Shown here piece after piece: positions 1 through 6,134 of a stretch of 17,077 bases of DNA; the first letter of the stretch is position 1, and the number at the start of each line of letters is the position of its first letter. Where the stretch lies: contig JAGBXE010000215.1 of assembly GCA_017629455.1 (NCBI GenBank), positions 1 through 17,077 on the forward strand, read 5' to 3'. The notes beneath the pieces are model-generated. The model was not told the origin of the DNA. It saw only the letters and a list, made by a program, of their open reading frames with translations, and made no database searches. Position numbers and translations under genes: made by a program. The stretch comes from Kiritimatiellia bacterium (lineage in GTDB: Bacteria; Verrucomicrobiota; Kiritimatiellia; RFP12; UBA1067).

Positions 1-4
1 CTTT

Positions 5-42
5 GCGTGAGGAAAAAATCGGTGGGGTGCTAAGACTCACGC
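5..42. repeat. REP-like hairpin repeat, copy 1
   Basis: This 38-bp core is flanked by the inverted arms GCGTGAG (5-11) and CTCACGC (36-42). It matches copy 2 at 223-260 in 37 of 38 positions by eye, the only difference being A versus T at the ninth base. The 24-base interior is nearly invariant, so both the pairing and the loop sequence are conserved. The outer flanks only partly pair here (CTTT against CAAG), and the window begins 4 bases upstream, so the element may be cut by the edge. It is followed by a short tandem of AAGTCCGCG units. Confidence 0.75.
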
Positions 43-209
43 CAAGTCCGCGAAGTCCGCGAAGTTTTTTGGAGGGTAAGTTATGGATGTAGAGGCAGTA
101 GGAGAAAAGATATTCTTGATTGCGCGTATACAATTCATTCTAAATCTTGCATGTCGTCCTTGAAGGATGGAATAGAAAGAATAGTCAACAACATATAAAA
201 CTCTGCGAA

Positions 210-274
210 CTTTGCGAACGTCGCGTGAGGTAAAAATCGGTGGGGTGCTAAGACTCACGCTTTCGTTCGCAAAG
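210..274. repeat. REP-like hairpin repeat, copy 2 with extended stem
   Basis: The core at 223-260 repeats copy 1 in the same orientation, 218 bp further on. Outside it lies a second perfect inverted pair, CTTTGCGAACG (210-220) and CGTTCGCAAAG (264-274). The whole element could fold as an 11-bp outer stem, a 2/3-base internal bulge, a 7-bp inner stem and a 24-base loop. It lies 3' of the tRNA-Ser gene in the direction of transcription. This is the usual look of an extragenic palindromic (REP-like) element; mobilisation by a RAYT-type transposase is possible but none is visible. Confidence 0.8.
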
Positions 275-326
275 TGATAAAGGCTCATCCTTCTGGGAGC
301 AGAAAAAAAATTTATTTCGTGAAAAT

Positions 327-420
327 TGGCGGAGGGAGGGGGATTCGAACCCCCGATACGGAAATTAAACCGTATGACGATTTAGCAAACCGTTGCCTTC
401 AGCCACTCGGCCATCCCTCC
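327..420 (-). tRNA. tRNA-Ser (anticodon GCU)
   Basis: Read on the minus strand, the acceptor strand GGAGGGA (from 420) pairs with TCCCTCC near 331-337, followed by discriminator G and an encoded CCA (329-327). The anticodon stem ACGGT/ATCGT encloses the loop TTGCTAA, giving anticodon GCU, which reads AGC and AGU serine codons. A long variable arm (ATACGG...CCGTAT) and the T-arm GGGGG-TTCGAAT-CCCCC are clear. The long variable arm with a G discriminator fits tRNA-Ser rather than tRNA-Leu. Length is 91 nt plus CCA. A T8 run on the minus strand at 310-303 may serve as terminator. nagA lies upstream on the same strand with a 62-bp gap. Confidence 0.97.
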
Positions 421-482
421 AAAAACAGCGCACCGTTGTTAATAAAGTAGCACTGTTCTCGTACAAATTTAAAAGAAGTATA

Positions 483-1646
483 TCAAATCCGCTGCTGTCC
501 GTCAACGAAGACGGCCGACGGGCGCCACGAACGAGGATTTATCACAACAAGATTAGCAATAAAGCCCTTCTCCACCTTGCCTAGCTGCTTGCCAAGCCCA
601 TGCTCTATCGCCTGGTTCCAAGACGTGCAGCGCACAAGGTCCTTAAGCGGAATGCCCGTAACGTCATGGACATTCTTTAGCCCATTGCCCATCCAAAGCG
701 TTGAGCCGGCAAGGTTATTGCCCTCTACGAGCCTGGCTTCACCATCTTTAAGAAGAACCTTAAGCCCACCCATCTCAAAGGCGAAGCCGTCTTTGCAGTG
801 CGAGCACCTAAGCGAATCGGTGATCATCTGAATATGCTCTAGCGGACGCTTCGTGAAAATAAGCCTAAGCATATCATCGCTGAGATGGATGCGGTCGCAA
901 ATGACCTCGGTATCTAAATCATCAATCAAAAAGCCCGCGCCGACCATTCCGATTTCGCGATGATGGAGCTTCGTCATCTGATTGCAGAAATGAGTCATAT
1001 GCCTCAAGCCATTTTTATAAGCCGGCATAAATTCGGCAAGCGACGCCCCCGTATGACCGCAGCTAGGCACAACCCCAAGCTTTAGGCAGTCCTTAGCGAA
1101 TTTCGCGCCGCCCTTAGTTTCGGGCGCGTACGAAATCTGCGCGACGGGAAATACCTTCATAATCGCCTTCAGTTCCTTGACATCGGGAAGCCTGACGAAC
1201 TTTGGATTCTGCGCGCCGCAGCACTGCACATTGATAAACGGCCCTTCAAGGTGAATCCCAGGAACCTTTGCATAAGGCATACCTTCGTCGGCGTATTTGC
1301 GCGCATTCTTGGCAGCCTTGATAAGCTCTTCGTGCGAAACAGTAAGCGTAGTCGGGAATACTGTCGTCACGCCTTCTTGAAGCTTCGCCTTGGCGAATTC
1401 AAAAATGGCCTTCTCGTCGCTGTCGCAAAAATCCCACCCTAACGCGCCGTGCGTGTGAACATCGATAAAGCCGGGCATCAAATACTGGCCGCGCACATCA
1501 ACGACTGTGGTGTCGCGATCGGCCTTCACCGCAACCTTGTCAGCCGTAACGAGCTTTATCTTGCGGCCTTCAATAACGACCGTCGCTCCTTTAAGATCCA
1601 CTCCAGGAGAAATGACATGTGCATTCGTGATGACAGTTCTTTTCAT
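483..1646 (-). CDS. nagA: N-acetylglucosamine-6-phosphate deacetylase
   Basis: This cytoplasmic enzyme removes the acetyl group from GlcNAc-6-P to give GlcN-6-P and acetate, in amino-sugar catabolism and cell-wall recycling. The 387 residues match the usual family length (about 380). Visible features are the amidohydrolase HxH in IDVHTHG (H64, H66), the metal ligand in HLEGPF (E134), GHTGAS (H198), THFCNQM followed by HHRE (H219), and the catalytic aspartate in MITDS (D277). The spacing E134/H198/H219 parallels E131/H195/H216 of the E. coli enzyme as I remember it. The usual GAHNP motif reads GAQNP (Gln at about 146), a small oddity. The start is an ATG after a purine-rich AAAGAAAG. No nagB or sugar transporter is adjacent. 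It diverges from murC across a promoter gap. Confidence 0.95.
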   Translation of the reverse strand: MKRTVITNAHVISPGVDLKGATVVIEGRKIKLVTADKVAVKADRDTTVVDVRGQYLMPGFIDVHTHGALGWDFCDSDEKAIFEFAKAKLQEGVTTVFPTTLTVSHEELIKAAKNARKYADEGMPYAKVPGIHLEGPFINVQCCGAQNPKFVRLPDVKELKAIMKVFPVAQISYAPETKGGAKFAKDCLKLGVVPSCGHTGASLAEFMPAYKNGLRHMTHFCNQMTKLHHREIGMVGAGFLIDDLDTEVICDRIHLSDDMLRLIFTKRPLEHIQMITDSLRCSHCKDGFAFEMGGLKVLLKDGEARLVEGNNLAGSTLWMGNGLKNVHDVTGIPLKDLVRCTSWNQAIEHGLGKQLGKVEKGFIANLVVINPRSWRPSAVFVDGQQRI

Positions 1647-1767
1647 TGTTACGGCTTCTTTCTTTTAGCTTACAGACTTAACGGTTACAAACCCAAAACC
1701 TACAGGCGCATTATAACATAAACTAGGATATGTTATGGTATAATATCTTCATCATATTTCAAGTCAA
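1647..1767. promoter_or_regulatory. Divergent nagA/murC promoter region with inverted repeat
   Basis: This 121-bp gap separates two divergent genes. A perfect 8-bp inverted repeat, ATAACATA (1713-1720) and TATGTTAT (1729-1736), with an 8-base spacer, sits in its downstream half. A perfect TATAAT on the plus strand (1739-1744) points toward murC. Another perfect TATAAT on the minus strand (1715-1710), overlapping the left arm, points toward nagA. No convincing -35 box is seen for either. The palindrome between two back-to-back -10 boxes would suit a dimeric regulator, but which one cannot be told. Confidence 0.5.
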
Positions 1768-3006
1768 GTGAACAAACGAAAAATCCATATGATCGGAGTA
1801 GGCGGGGTCGGCATGGCTGGTCTCGCCTTGCTGCTGAAAATGCGCGGGCATGAAGTTTCCGGCTGCGATGGCCACCCTTCAGCCCGCACCGAGTGGCTGG
1901 CAGGGAAAGGCATCACCTTTTTTGGCGGCCACAGCCCTTCGCATATTAAAGGAGATGAAGAGATAATTGTAACCCCTGCCGTGCCGGCAAACTCGCCAGA
2001 ACTCGTCCGCGCACGCGAACTTGGGCTTACTATACGTTCTCGCGGCGAAACACTTGCCAATATCGTTTCCTCTTGCAATTCAATTGCCATAGCAGGTTCC
2101 CATGGCAAAACAACGACTTCATCTTGGACAGCCCGCCTTCTCATTGCCCTTGGCGAACGCGTTGAATGGTGCATCGGCGGAGAAACTGGCGCTTTTCCTG
2201 TTGCCGGGATTGAAGGCCCGCTAGATAAACCAAGCGTCCTTGTTGTCGAAGCCGACGAATCCGACGGAACGCTCGCGCTCTATAGCGCCACGACGCTTGT
2301 CGTAACAAATTGCGAATACGACCACCCCGATCGCTTCAAAACGCCCGAAGAATACGCCGATTGCTACAACGAAGCGCGCCGCCGCGCACAGTGCGTAATA
2401 GAAGCGGAGCTCTTGCCGCCTATTGACCATCCAAAATTGTGCGAAGTTCTAAAAGCGCTCCCTGCGCACAATATGCGCAACGCCCGCACCGCCGTTGAGC
2501 TAGCGTTGCGCCGCGGCCATTCAATTGACGATATCGCAAATGCCCTTCCCGAAATCGTTACCGCGCTTCCTGACCGCCGTTTTCAAGTTGTTTCCGCGCC
2601 GGATTCGCCTCTCGTTATAGCCGATTACGCCCACCACCCAACGGAGATGGCGTGCGCTATTTCGATGGCTCGCAAGATTTGCCGCGGCACACTCAGGGTT
2701 CTTTTCCAGCCACACCGCTATTCGCGCACGAAATCGCTCCTTAACGATTTTCCGCCTGCGCTCTCGCTAGGAGATGAAATAATCCTCTGCCCTACGTACG
2801 CGGCATTTGAGCAGCCTACTGCCGGCGGCGGCATTGAAGACTTGTACGAAGCTTGCCGCAAGTACGGAAAGTTCAAATCCTTAAAACTTGCCTGTAGCTG
2901 CACGGAAGCGTGGGCTAGCGTGCGCGGCACTTTGGAAGAAGGCGATGTAACGCTCTTACTAGGAGCTGGTGACATAATAAATATCACATCACTTTTGCGG
3001 GCATAA
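1768..3006 (+). CDS. murC: UDP-N-acetylmuramate--L-alanine ligase (MurC), shortened
   Basis: MurC joins L-alanine to UDP-MurNAc using ATP, the first peptide-adding step of cytoplasmic peptidoglycan synthesis. The GTG start gives the normal lead-in to the Rossmann motif IGVGGVGM (residues 9-16). Next come the P-loop GSHGKTTT (110-117), EADESDG (161-167), TNCEYDHPD (180-188), HNMRNA (234-239), DYAHHPTE (286-293) and FQPHRYSRT (313-321). EADESDG and the HRYSRT ending fit MurC better than the related ligase Mpl. Length is 412 residues against roughly 450-490 usually. The loss lies between the DHPD motif and the HN motif, where only about 45 residues replace about 110. No other division or cell-wall cluster gene is adjacent. 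There is no clear Shine-Dalgarno; the alternative ATG at 1789 would clip the nucleotide-binding strand. Confidence 0.88.
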   Translation: MNKRKIHMIGVGGVGMAGLALLLKMRGHEVSGCDGHPSARTEWLAGKGITFFGGHSPSHIKGDEEIIVTPAVPANSPELVRARELGLTIRSRGETLANIVSSCNSIAIAGSHGKTTTSSWTARLLIALGERVEWCIGGETGAFPVAGIEGPLDKPSVLVVEADESDGTLALYSATTLVVTNCEYDHPDRFKTPEEYADCYNEARRRAQCVIEAELLPPIDHPKLCEVLKALPAHNMRNARTAVELALRRGHSIDDIANALPEIVTALPDRRFQVVSAPDSPLVIADYAHHPTEMACAISMARKICRGTLRVLFQPHRYSRTKSLLNDFPPALSLGDEIILCPTYAAFEQPTAGGGIEDLYEACRKYGKFKSLKLACSCTEAWASVRGTLEEGDVTLLLGAGDIINITSLLRA

Positions 3007-3022
3007 AATCCGCTTCCATAAA

Positions 3023-3045
3023 ACTAAAAGTTTTAGTACAATTGT
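3023..3045. promoter_or_regulatory. Adjacent palindromes upstream of the ASRT gene
   Basis: Just after the murC stop lies ACTAAAA-G-TTTTAGT (3023-3037), a perfect 7-bp inverted repeat with one central base. It is followed directly by the palindrome ACAATTGT (3038-3045). TACAAT at 3037-3042 resembles a -10 box, although no good -35 is seen. The first palindrome could be a weak hairpin ending murC transcription or an operator for the downstream operon. This is the widest gap (85 bp) in the plus-strand gene run, so it is the likeliest place for the operon promoter. Confidence 0.35.
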
Positions 3046-3091
3046 CAAACTAGTTGATGTAACTACCACATTCAAACAAGGAATGAGCAAA

Positions 3092-3451
3092 ATGGAAATC
3101 GGAAAGAAAACTTGGGTATTCTCCGACGGAGACCTTCCTCCCCACGGCGATAGCGAACCTTTTGGCCATGAAGCGCTTATGGTCGTTAACAATGGCGAGA
3201 AAGACGCGACAATAAAAGTCACCATCCTTTTCGATGACAAGGACCCCAAGGAAGGCATCACGCTGCACGTTCCTGCACGCCGCGTTAATTGCTTCCGCAT
3301 GGATATGCCTTTAGGCGATGAGAAGTTCCAGCTCGGCCCAGGGCAGACTGCTACGATTCTCGAATCGGACGTACCGATTGTAGCCGTATACGGGCGCCTT
3401 GATCGCCGCAAAGATATGGCCTACTATCCTGTGCAAGGGTATAGCTGCTAA
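3092..3451 (+). CDS. ASRT-family (sensory rhodopsin transducer-like) protein
   Basis: This small soluble protein belongs to the family named after the Anabaena sensory rhodopsin transducer (Pfam ASRT). That superfamily has been proposed to bind small molecules such as sugars through a beta-rich fold. The family signature runs through almost the whole 119 residues: KKTWVFSDGDLPP near the N-terminus, GHEALMVVNN, VPARRVNCFRMD in the middle, and SDVPIVAVYGRLDRR followed by MAYYPV at the end. There is no signal peptide or membrane segment, so it should be cytoplasmic. An in-frame ATG at 3083 touches the AAGGA Shine-Dalgarno (3078-3082). The ATG at 3092 has a 9-base spacer and is preferred. No rhodopsin gene is nearby; the neighbours are M24 and M81 genes, which argues for a metabolic rather than phototactic role. 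The exact ligand is unknown. Confidence 0.85.
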   Translation: MEIGKKTWVFSDGDLPPHGDSEPFGHEALMVVNNGEKDATIKVTILFDDKDPKEGITLHVPARRVNCFRMDMPLGDEKFQLGPGQTATILESDVPIVAVYGRLDRRKDMAYYPVQGYSC

Positions 3452-3467
3452 TAAGATAAGTAATTTT

Positions 3468-3474
3468 AAGGAGG
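3468..3474 (+). promoter_or_regulatory. Strong ribosome binding site of the M24-fold gene
   Basis: AAGGAGG, a full-length Shine-Dalgarno, stands 6 bases before the ATG at 3481. It is the strongest such site in the run and suggests that this protein is made at a high level compared with its neighbours. Confidence 0.7.
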
Positions 3475-3480
3475 TAAAAA

Positions 3481-4653
3481 ATGTCGTATTACAATATTGA
3501 TGAATCAAACAAGCGTATCGCTGCAGTGCAGGCAATCCTTCAGAAAAAGGGCCTCGACGCGGCTCTCATCTATTTCGATGAGCTTAACATCGCAAACGGC
3601 TGGTATTTGACTGGCTGGTGCGGGCAGTTCGAAAAGGGTTCGGTGTTCGTTCCTGCCAAGGGCGAGCCTTTGCTTTTGGGCGGGCCTGAATCAGAGCCGT
3701 TCGCCATCCAGAGCTCGGCAATCAAGAAAATCCGCTGCTTCCCGGTGTTTATGGTTCCTGAAGAGGAATATCCGAACGCCCACATCATCGGGTTTGAAGA
3801 CCTCTACCGCGAAATGTCCGAAGCTGGAATGCCGCTTAAGAAAATCGGCGTTGTCGGAACTAACACGATTCCGCACCAGGTTTACCTCGATTTCCAGAAC
3901 GGCTTTGCCGGCGTTGAACTCGTTGACATCACGAGCGACTACGAAGCTATGCGCGCCTTTAAGAGTGATTGGGAGCGCGAGAATATGCTTAAGGCCGTCA
4001 ATCTCTGCGACATGGCATACGACGCAATGAAAGCGAAGATTCGCCCCGGCGCATTCGAATACGAAGTTGCCGCGGCAGGTGAAGCGCTTTGCCGCGCTAA
4101 CGGCGCGACGAACTTTGCTTACTCGACAATCGTCGGCTCTGGCGAGCGCGCCAATGCTGTCGTTCCCACGGCTACGAACAAGGAAATGAAGGCCGGCGAA
4201 CTCGTTATGATCGGCATTGCGCCGCGCTTTAACGGTTACGCTGGAACATTCGGCGACACCCTTCCCGTCAGCGGCGAATTTACGCAAGACCAGAAGGATG
4301 CGATGAATCACTTGCGTGAAGTTATGTGGCTTACGAAGGGAATGCTTAAACCTGGCGTTTCGGGCAAGGAAATCGACGTTCCCGGCCGCGAATACTTCAA
4401 GAAGCACGACCTCTTTAAGTACCTCGTTTGCCCGTTTGCGCACACGATTGGTCTTATGGAAGCGGAACTTCCGTTCTACGGTCCCAATTCAGAAGACGTA
4501 CTCGCTCCCGGCATGACTGTTATGGTCGACGTAAGCTTCTTCGGCCATCCGAAATGGTACGGTGCGCGTATTGAAACAGGGTACATCATCACGGAAGACG
4601 GCTGCAAGCCTATGTCGCCGAAGATGGACGAATATTTCTCAAAGTCTCTCTAA
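3481..4653 (+). CDS. M24-fold (creatinase/Xaa-Pro peptidase-like) protein, metal site degenerate
   Basis: The 390 residues have the two-domain layout of prolidase, aminopeptidase P and creatinase: an N-terminal creatinase-type domain (about 1-160) and a C-terminal pita-bread domain (about 165-385). Canonical M24 peptidases bind two metals through Asp, Asp, His, Glu, Glu. Here the first Asp position reads Gly in VMIGIAPRFNGY (about G245), the second reads Thr in GYAGT (about T256), His is kept in FAHTIGL (H321), the first Glu is Asp in MVDVSFF (D350), and only the last Glu in RIETGY (E365) is normal. The usual substrate His of the PHY motif is also absent (VVPTAT). It may therefore be a metal-free hydrolase like creatinase, a one-metal enzyme or a binding protein. 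There is no signal peptide. It sits 29 bp after the ASRT gene and 30 bp before the M81 gene. Confidence 0.85.
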   Translation: MSYYNIDESNKRIAAVQAILQKKGLDAALIYFDELNIANGWYLTGWCGQFEKGSVFVPAKGEPLLLGGPESEPFAIQSSAIKKIRCFPVFMVPEEEYPNAHIIGFEDLYREMSEAGMPLKKIGVVGTNTIPHQVYLDFQNGFAGVELVDITSDYEAMRAFKSDWERENMLKAVNLCDMAYDAMKAKIRPGAFEYEVAAAGEALCRANGATNFAYSTIVGSGERANAVVPTATNKEMKAGELVMIGIAPRFNGYAGTFGDTLPVSGEFTQDQKDAMNHLREVMWLTKGMLKPGVSGKEIDVPGREYFKKHDLFKYLVCPFAHTIGLMEAELPFYGPNSEDVLAPGMTVMVDVSFFGHPKWYGARIETGYIITEDGCKPMSPKMDEYFSKSL

Positions 4654-4683
4654 GGAGCAAACGCAAAAAGAAAGGATGTCGAA

Positions 4684-6090
4684 ATGAAAATTCTAGTCGG
4701 TTCGTTCCAGTGCGAATCTAACACATTCTCCGATGCGAAAGCCGGCAAAGACAGTTTCTACATCCTTCATGGTGAGGAGGCGAAGAATAAACTCTTCGCC
4801 TCCCATCTCTTTGAAGAGGCCGGCTATGAAGTCGTTCCTCTCGTTTACGCGGTCTCGCTTCCGTCTGGCATGGTCACGCGCGAATGTTTTGACGAAGTTC
4901 TCGCCGATTTTCGCCAAGAAGCTGCTAAGCACCCCGACGCGGACGGCATATATCTCTACCTTCACGGCGCTATGTATGTTGAAGGCCTTGGCAGCGGCGA
5001 AGAGTGGACTATCAAGGAACTGCGAAAAACCGTTGGCGAGAAAATCCCCATTTCACTTGCTCAGGATTTCCACGGCAATGTCGCCGATGGGCTCGTTAGC
5101 AATGTGCAGGCGATTTGCGGCTACCGCACAGCTCCACATACCGATTATGACGATACCGAACGCCGCGCCGCCGTTGCGCTAATGAAGATTCTGGAAGAAA
5201 AGAAAGAGAGCGTACCTCATTTCTTCCGCATTCGCGTGCAGTTCGCAGATGCCGCACAAACAAGCGTTGAGCCTTACGTTACCGTCTTAAAAATGATACG
5301 CGAGCTCGATACCGACAATCGCGTAGTTTCAGCATCAGTCTTCAATGGCCAGCCTTGGGTTGATGCGCCATTTATGTCGGCAACTGTAATCGTATATTCC
5401 AACTCGTGCCACGATGAAATTGACGCAAAGGCAAAGGCTATAGCCGCTTATTACGACGAACATAAGACTGATTTGCAATTCGGCGTGCCGGCCCTCGCGC
5501 CCGACCAAGTCTCCGATGCTGTTAAAACAATGGCCAAGCCCGTTTTCGTCAGCGATTCGGGCGATAATACGACAGCTGGCGCAGGAGGGAAGAGCGCGTA
5601 TCTTCTTAAAAAACTTCTTGGAAATGGTATGCGCACGCTGTTTACATCGATCTACTGCCCAGAGGCATGGGCAAAATTAGAGACGATGAAAGTTGGCGAT
5701 AGAGCGGCCATTACTATTCCTAAGAGCGACGAATATACAGACGATTTAACAATTGAAGGCGAATACATCGGCAAAGCAAAGATACTTGGTTTCGTTGGCG
5801 AAGAAAGCGGAGAAGGAATTATATTCCGCTCCGGCAACGTCGATATCGTATTCGCCTCGGTGCGCACATCATTTACGATGCGCGAGCATTTCGATGCTAT
5901 GGGCGTTAGCGCAAACGACTACGACATTGTCGTCGTCAAGCAGGGCTATCTTTGGCCAGGCGCGGCAGAGCTTGCCGCAAGCCAGATTTTCTGCATGACG
6001 CCCGGGACGGCAACCAACGATTTTTCAACGCTTCCTTTCAAAAATCTGGAAGGCGAATACTACTATATTAAGCCGTTCGTATCCAACTGA
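4684..6090 (+). CDS. M81 family metallopeptidase (MlrC-like)
   Basis: MlrC hydrolyses linear microcystin fragments; the wider M81 family has mostly unknown substrates, probably unusual peptide or amide bonds. The 468 residues fit the family, with the N-terminal M81 domain (about 1-290) and the MlrC C-terminal domain (about 300-465). Seen are FQCESNTFS (8-16), YLHGAMYVEG (92-101), QDFHGN (127-132), YRTAPHTDYDDT (147-158) and SDSGDNTTAG (290-299). D128, H130 and H152 have the same spacing as the reported zinc ligands D167/H169/H191 of Sphingomonad MlrC, so the metal site looks intact. There is no signal peptide, so it is probably cytoplasmic. AAAGGA precedes the ATG. The stop overlaps the first possible start of the GH95 gene (TGATG). 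Microcystin as substrate is unlikely here; a peptide or amide from the locus substrate is a guess. Confidence 0.9.
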   Translation: MKILVGSFQCESNTFSDAKAGKDSFYILHGEEAKNKLFASHLFEEAGYEVVPLVYAVSLPSGMVTRECFDEVLADFRQEAAKHPDADGIYLYLHGAMYVEGLGSGEEWTIKELRKTVGEKIPISLAQDFHGNVADGLVSNVQAICGYRTAPHTDYDDTERRAAVALMKILEEKKESVPHFFRIRVQFADAAQTSVEPYVTVLKMIRELDTDNRVVSASVFNGQPWVDAPFMSATVIVYSNSCHDEIDAKAKAIAAYYDEHKTDLQFGVPALAPDQVSDAVKTMAKPVFVSDSGDNTTAGAGGKSAYLLKKLLGNGMRTLFTSIYCPEAWAKLETMKVGDRAAITIPKSDEYTDDLTIEGEYIGKAKILGFVGEESGEGIIFRSGNVDIVFASVRTSFTMREHFDAMGVSANDYDIVVVKQGYLWPGAAELAASQIFCMTPGTATNDFSTLPFKNLEGEYYYIKPFVSN

Positions 6091-6121
6091 TGAAATCGCT
6101 GAGTACATATGTAAAGATGCC

Positions 6122-6127
6122 GGAAGG
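6122..6127 (+). promoter_or_regulatory. Ribosome binding site that decides the GH95 start
   Basis: GGAAGG lies 7 bases before an in-frame GTG at 6135. Translation from that GTG gives MRKTLLTIAILLDTALINAA, a normal export signal. The upstream ATG at 6090, which overlaps the M81 stop, has no Shine-Dalgarno and would put 15 extra mostly polar residues before the signal peptide. Confidence 0.65.
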
Positions 6128-6134
6128 CGGCTTT

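Larger units (their letters stand above)
1..326. other. Gene-free region with repeats, downstream of the tRNA
   Basis: I see no credible protein gene here. The only longer open frame (minus strand, 37-288) runs through both repeat cores, has no recognisable domain and is best read as chance. The stretch holds two copies of a 38-bp hairpin core, a short tandem of the unit AAGTCCGCG at about 44-61, and a run of eight A at 303-310. That run is a T8 on the minus strand and may end transcription of the tRNA. The sequence between the repeats is AT-rich and otherwise unremarkable. Confidence 0.6.

Noticed and set aside
37..288. 83-residue open frame on the minus strand
   Set aside because: It runs through both hairpin repeats, has no domain, signal or convincing ribosome site; the repeats explain the sequence.
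1..326. CRISPR array
   Set aside because: Only two repeat copies 218 bp apart with a long non-uniform interval and no cas gene; the hairpin-repeat reading fits better.
1768..3006. Mpl (murein tripeptide ligase) instead of MurC
   Set aside because: EADESDG and the HRYSRT context fit MurC; the Mpl-type EADEYD motif is absent.
3092..3451. Phototaxis or light-sensing system suggested by the rhodopsin-transducer name
   Set aside because: No rhodopsin or chemotaxis gene is in the window, and the wider family is not tied to light sensing.
3691..4443. 250-residue open frame on the minus strand
   Set aside because: Lies entirely opposite the M24-fold gene, whose motifs and strong ribosome site make it the real gene; the antisense product resembles no family.
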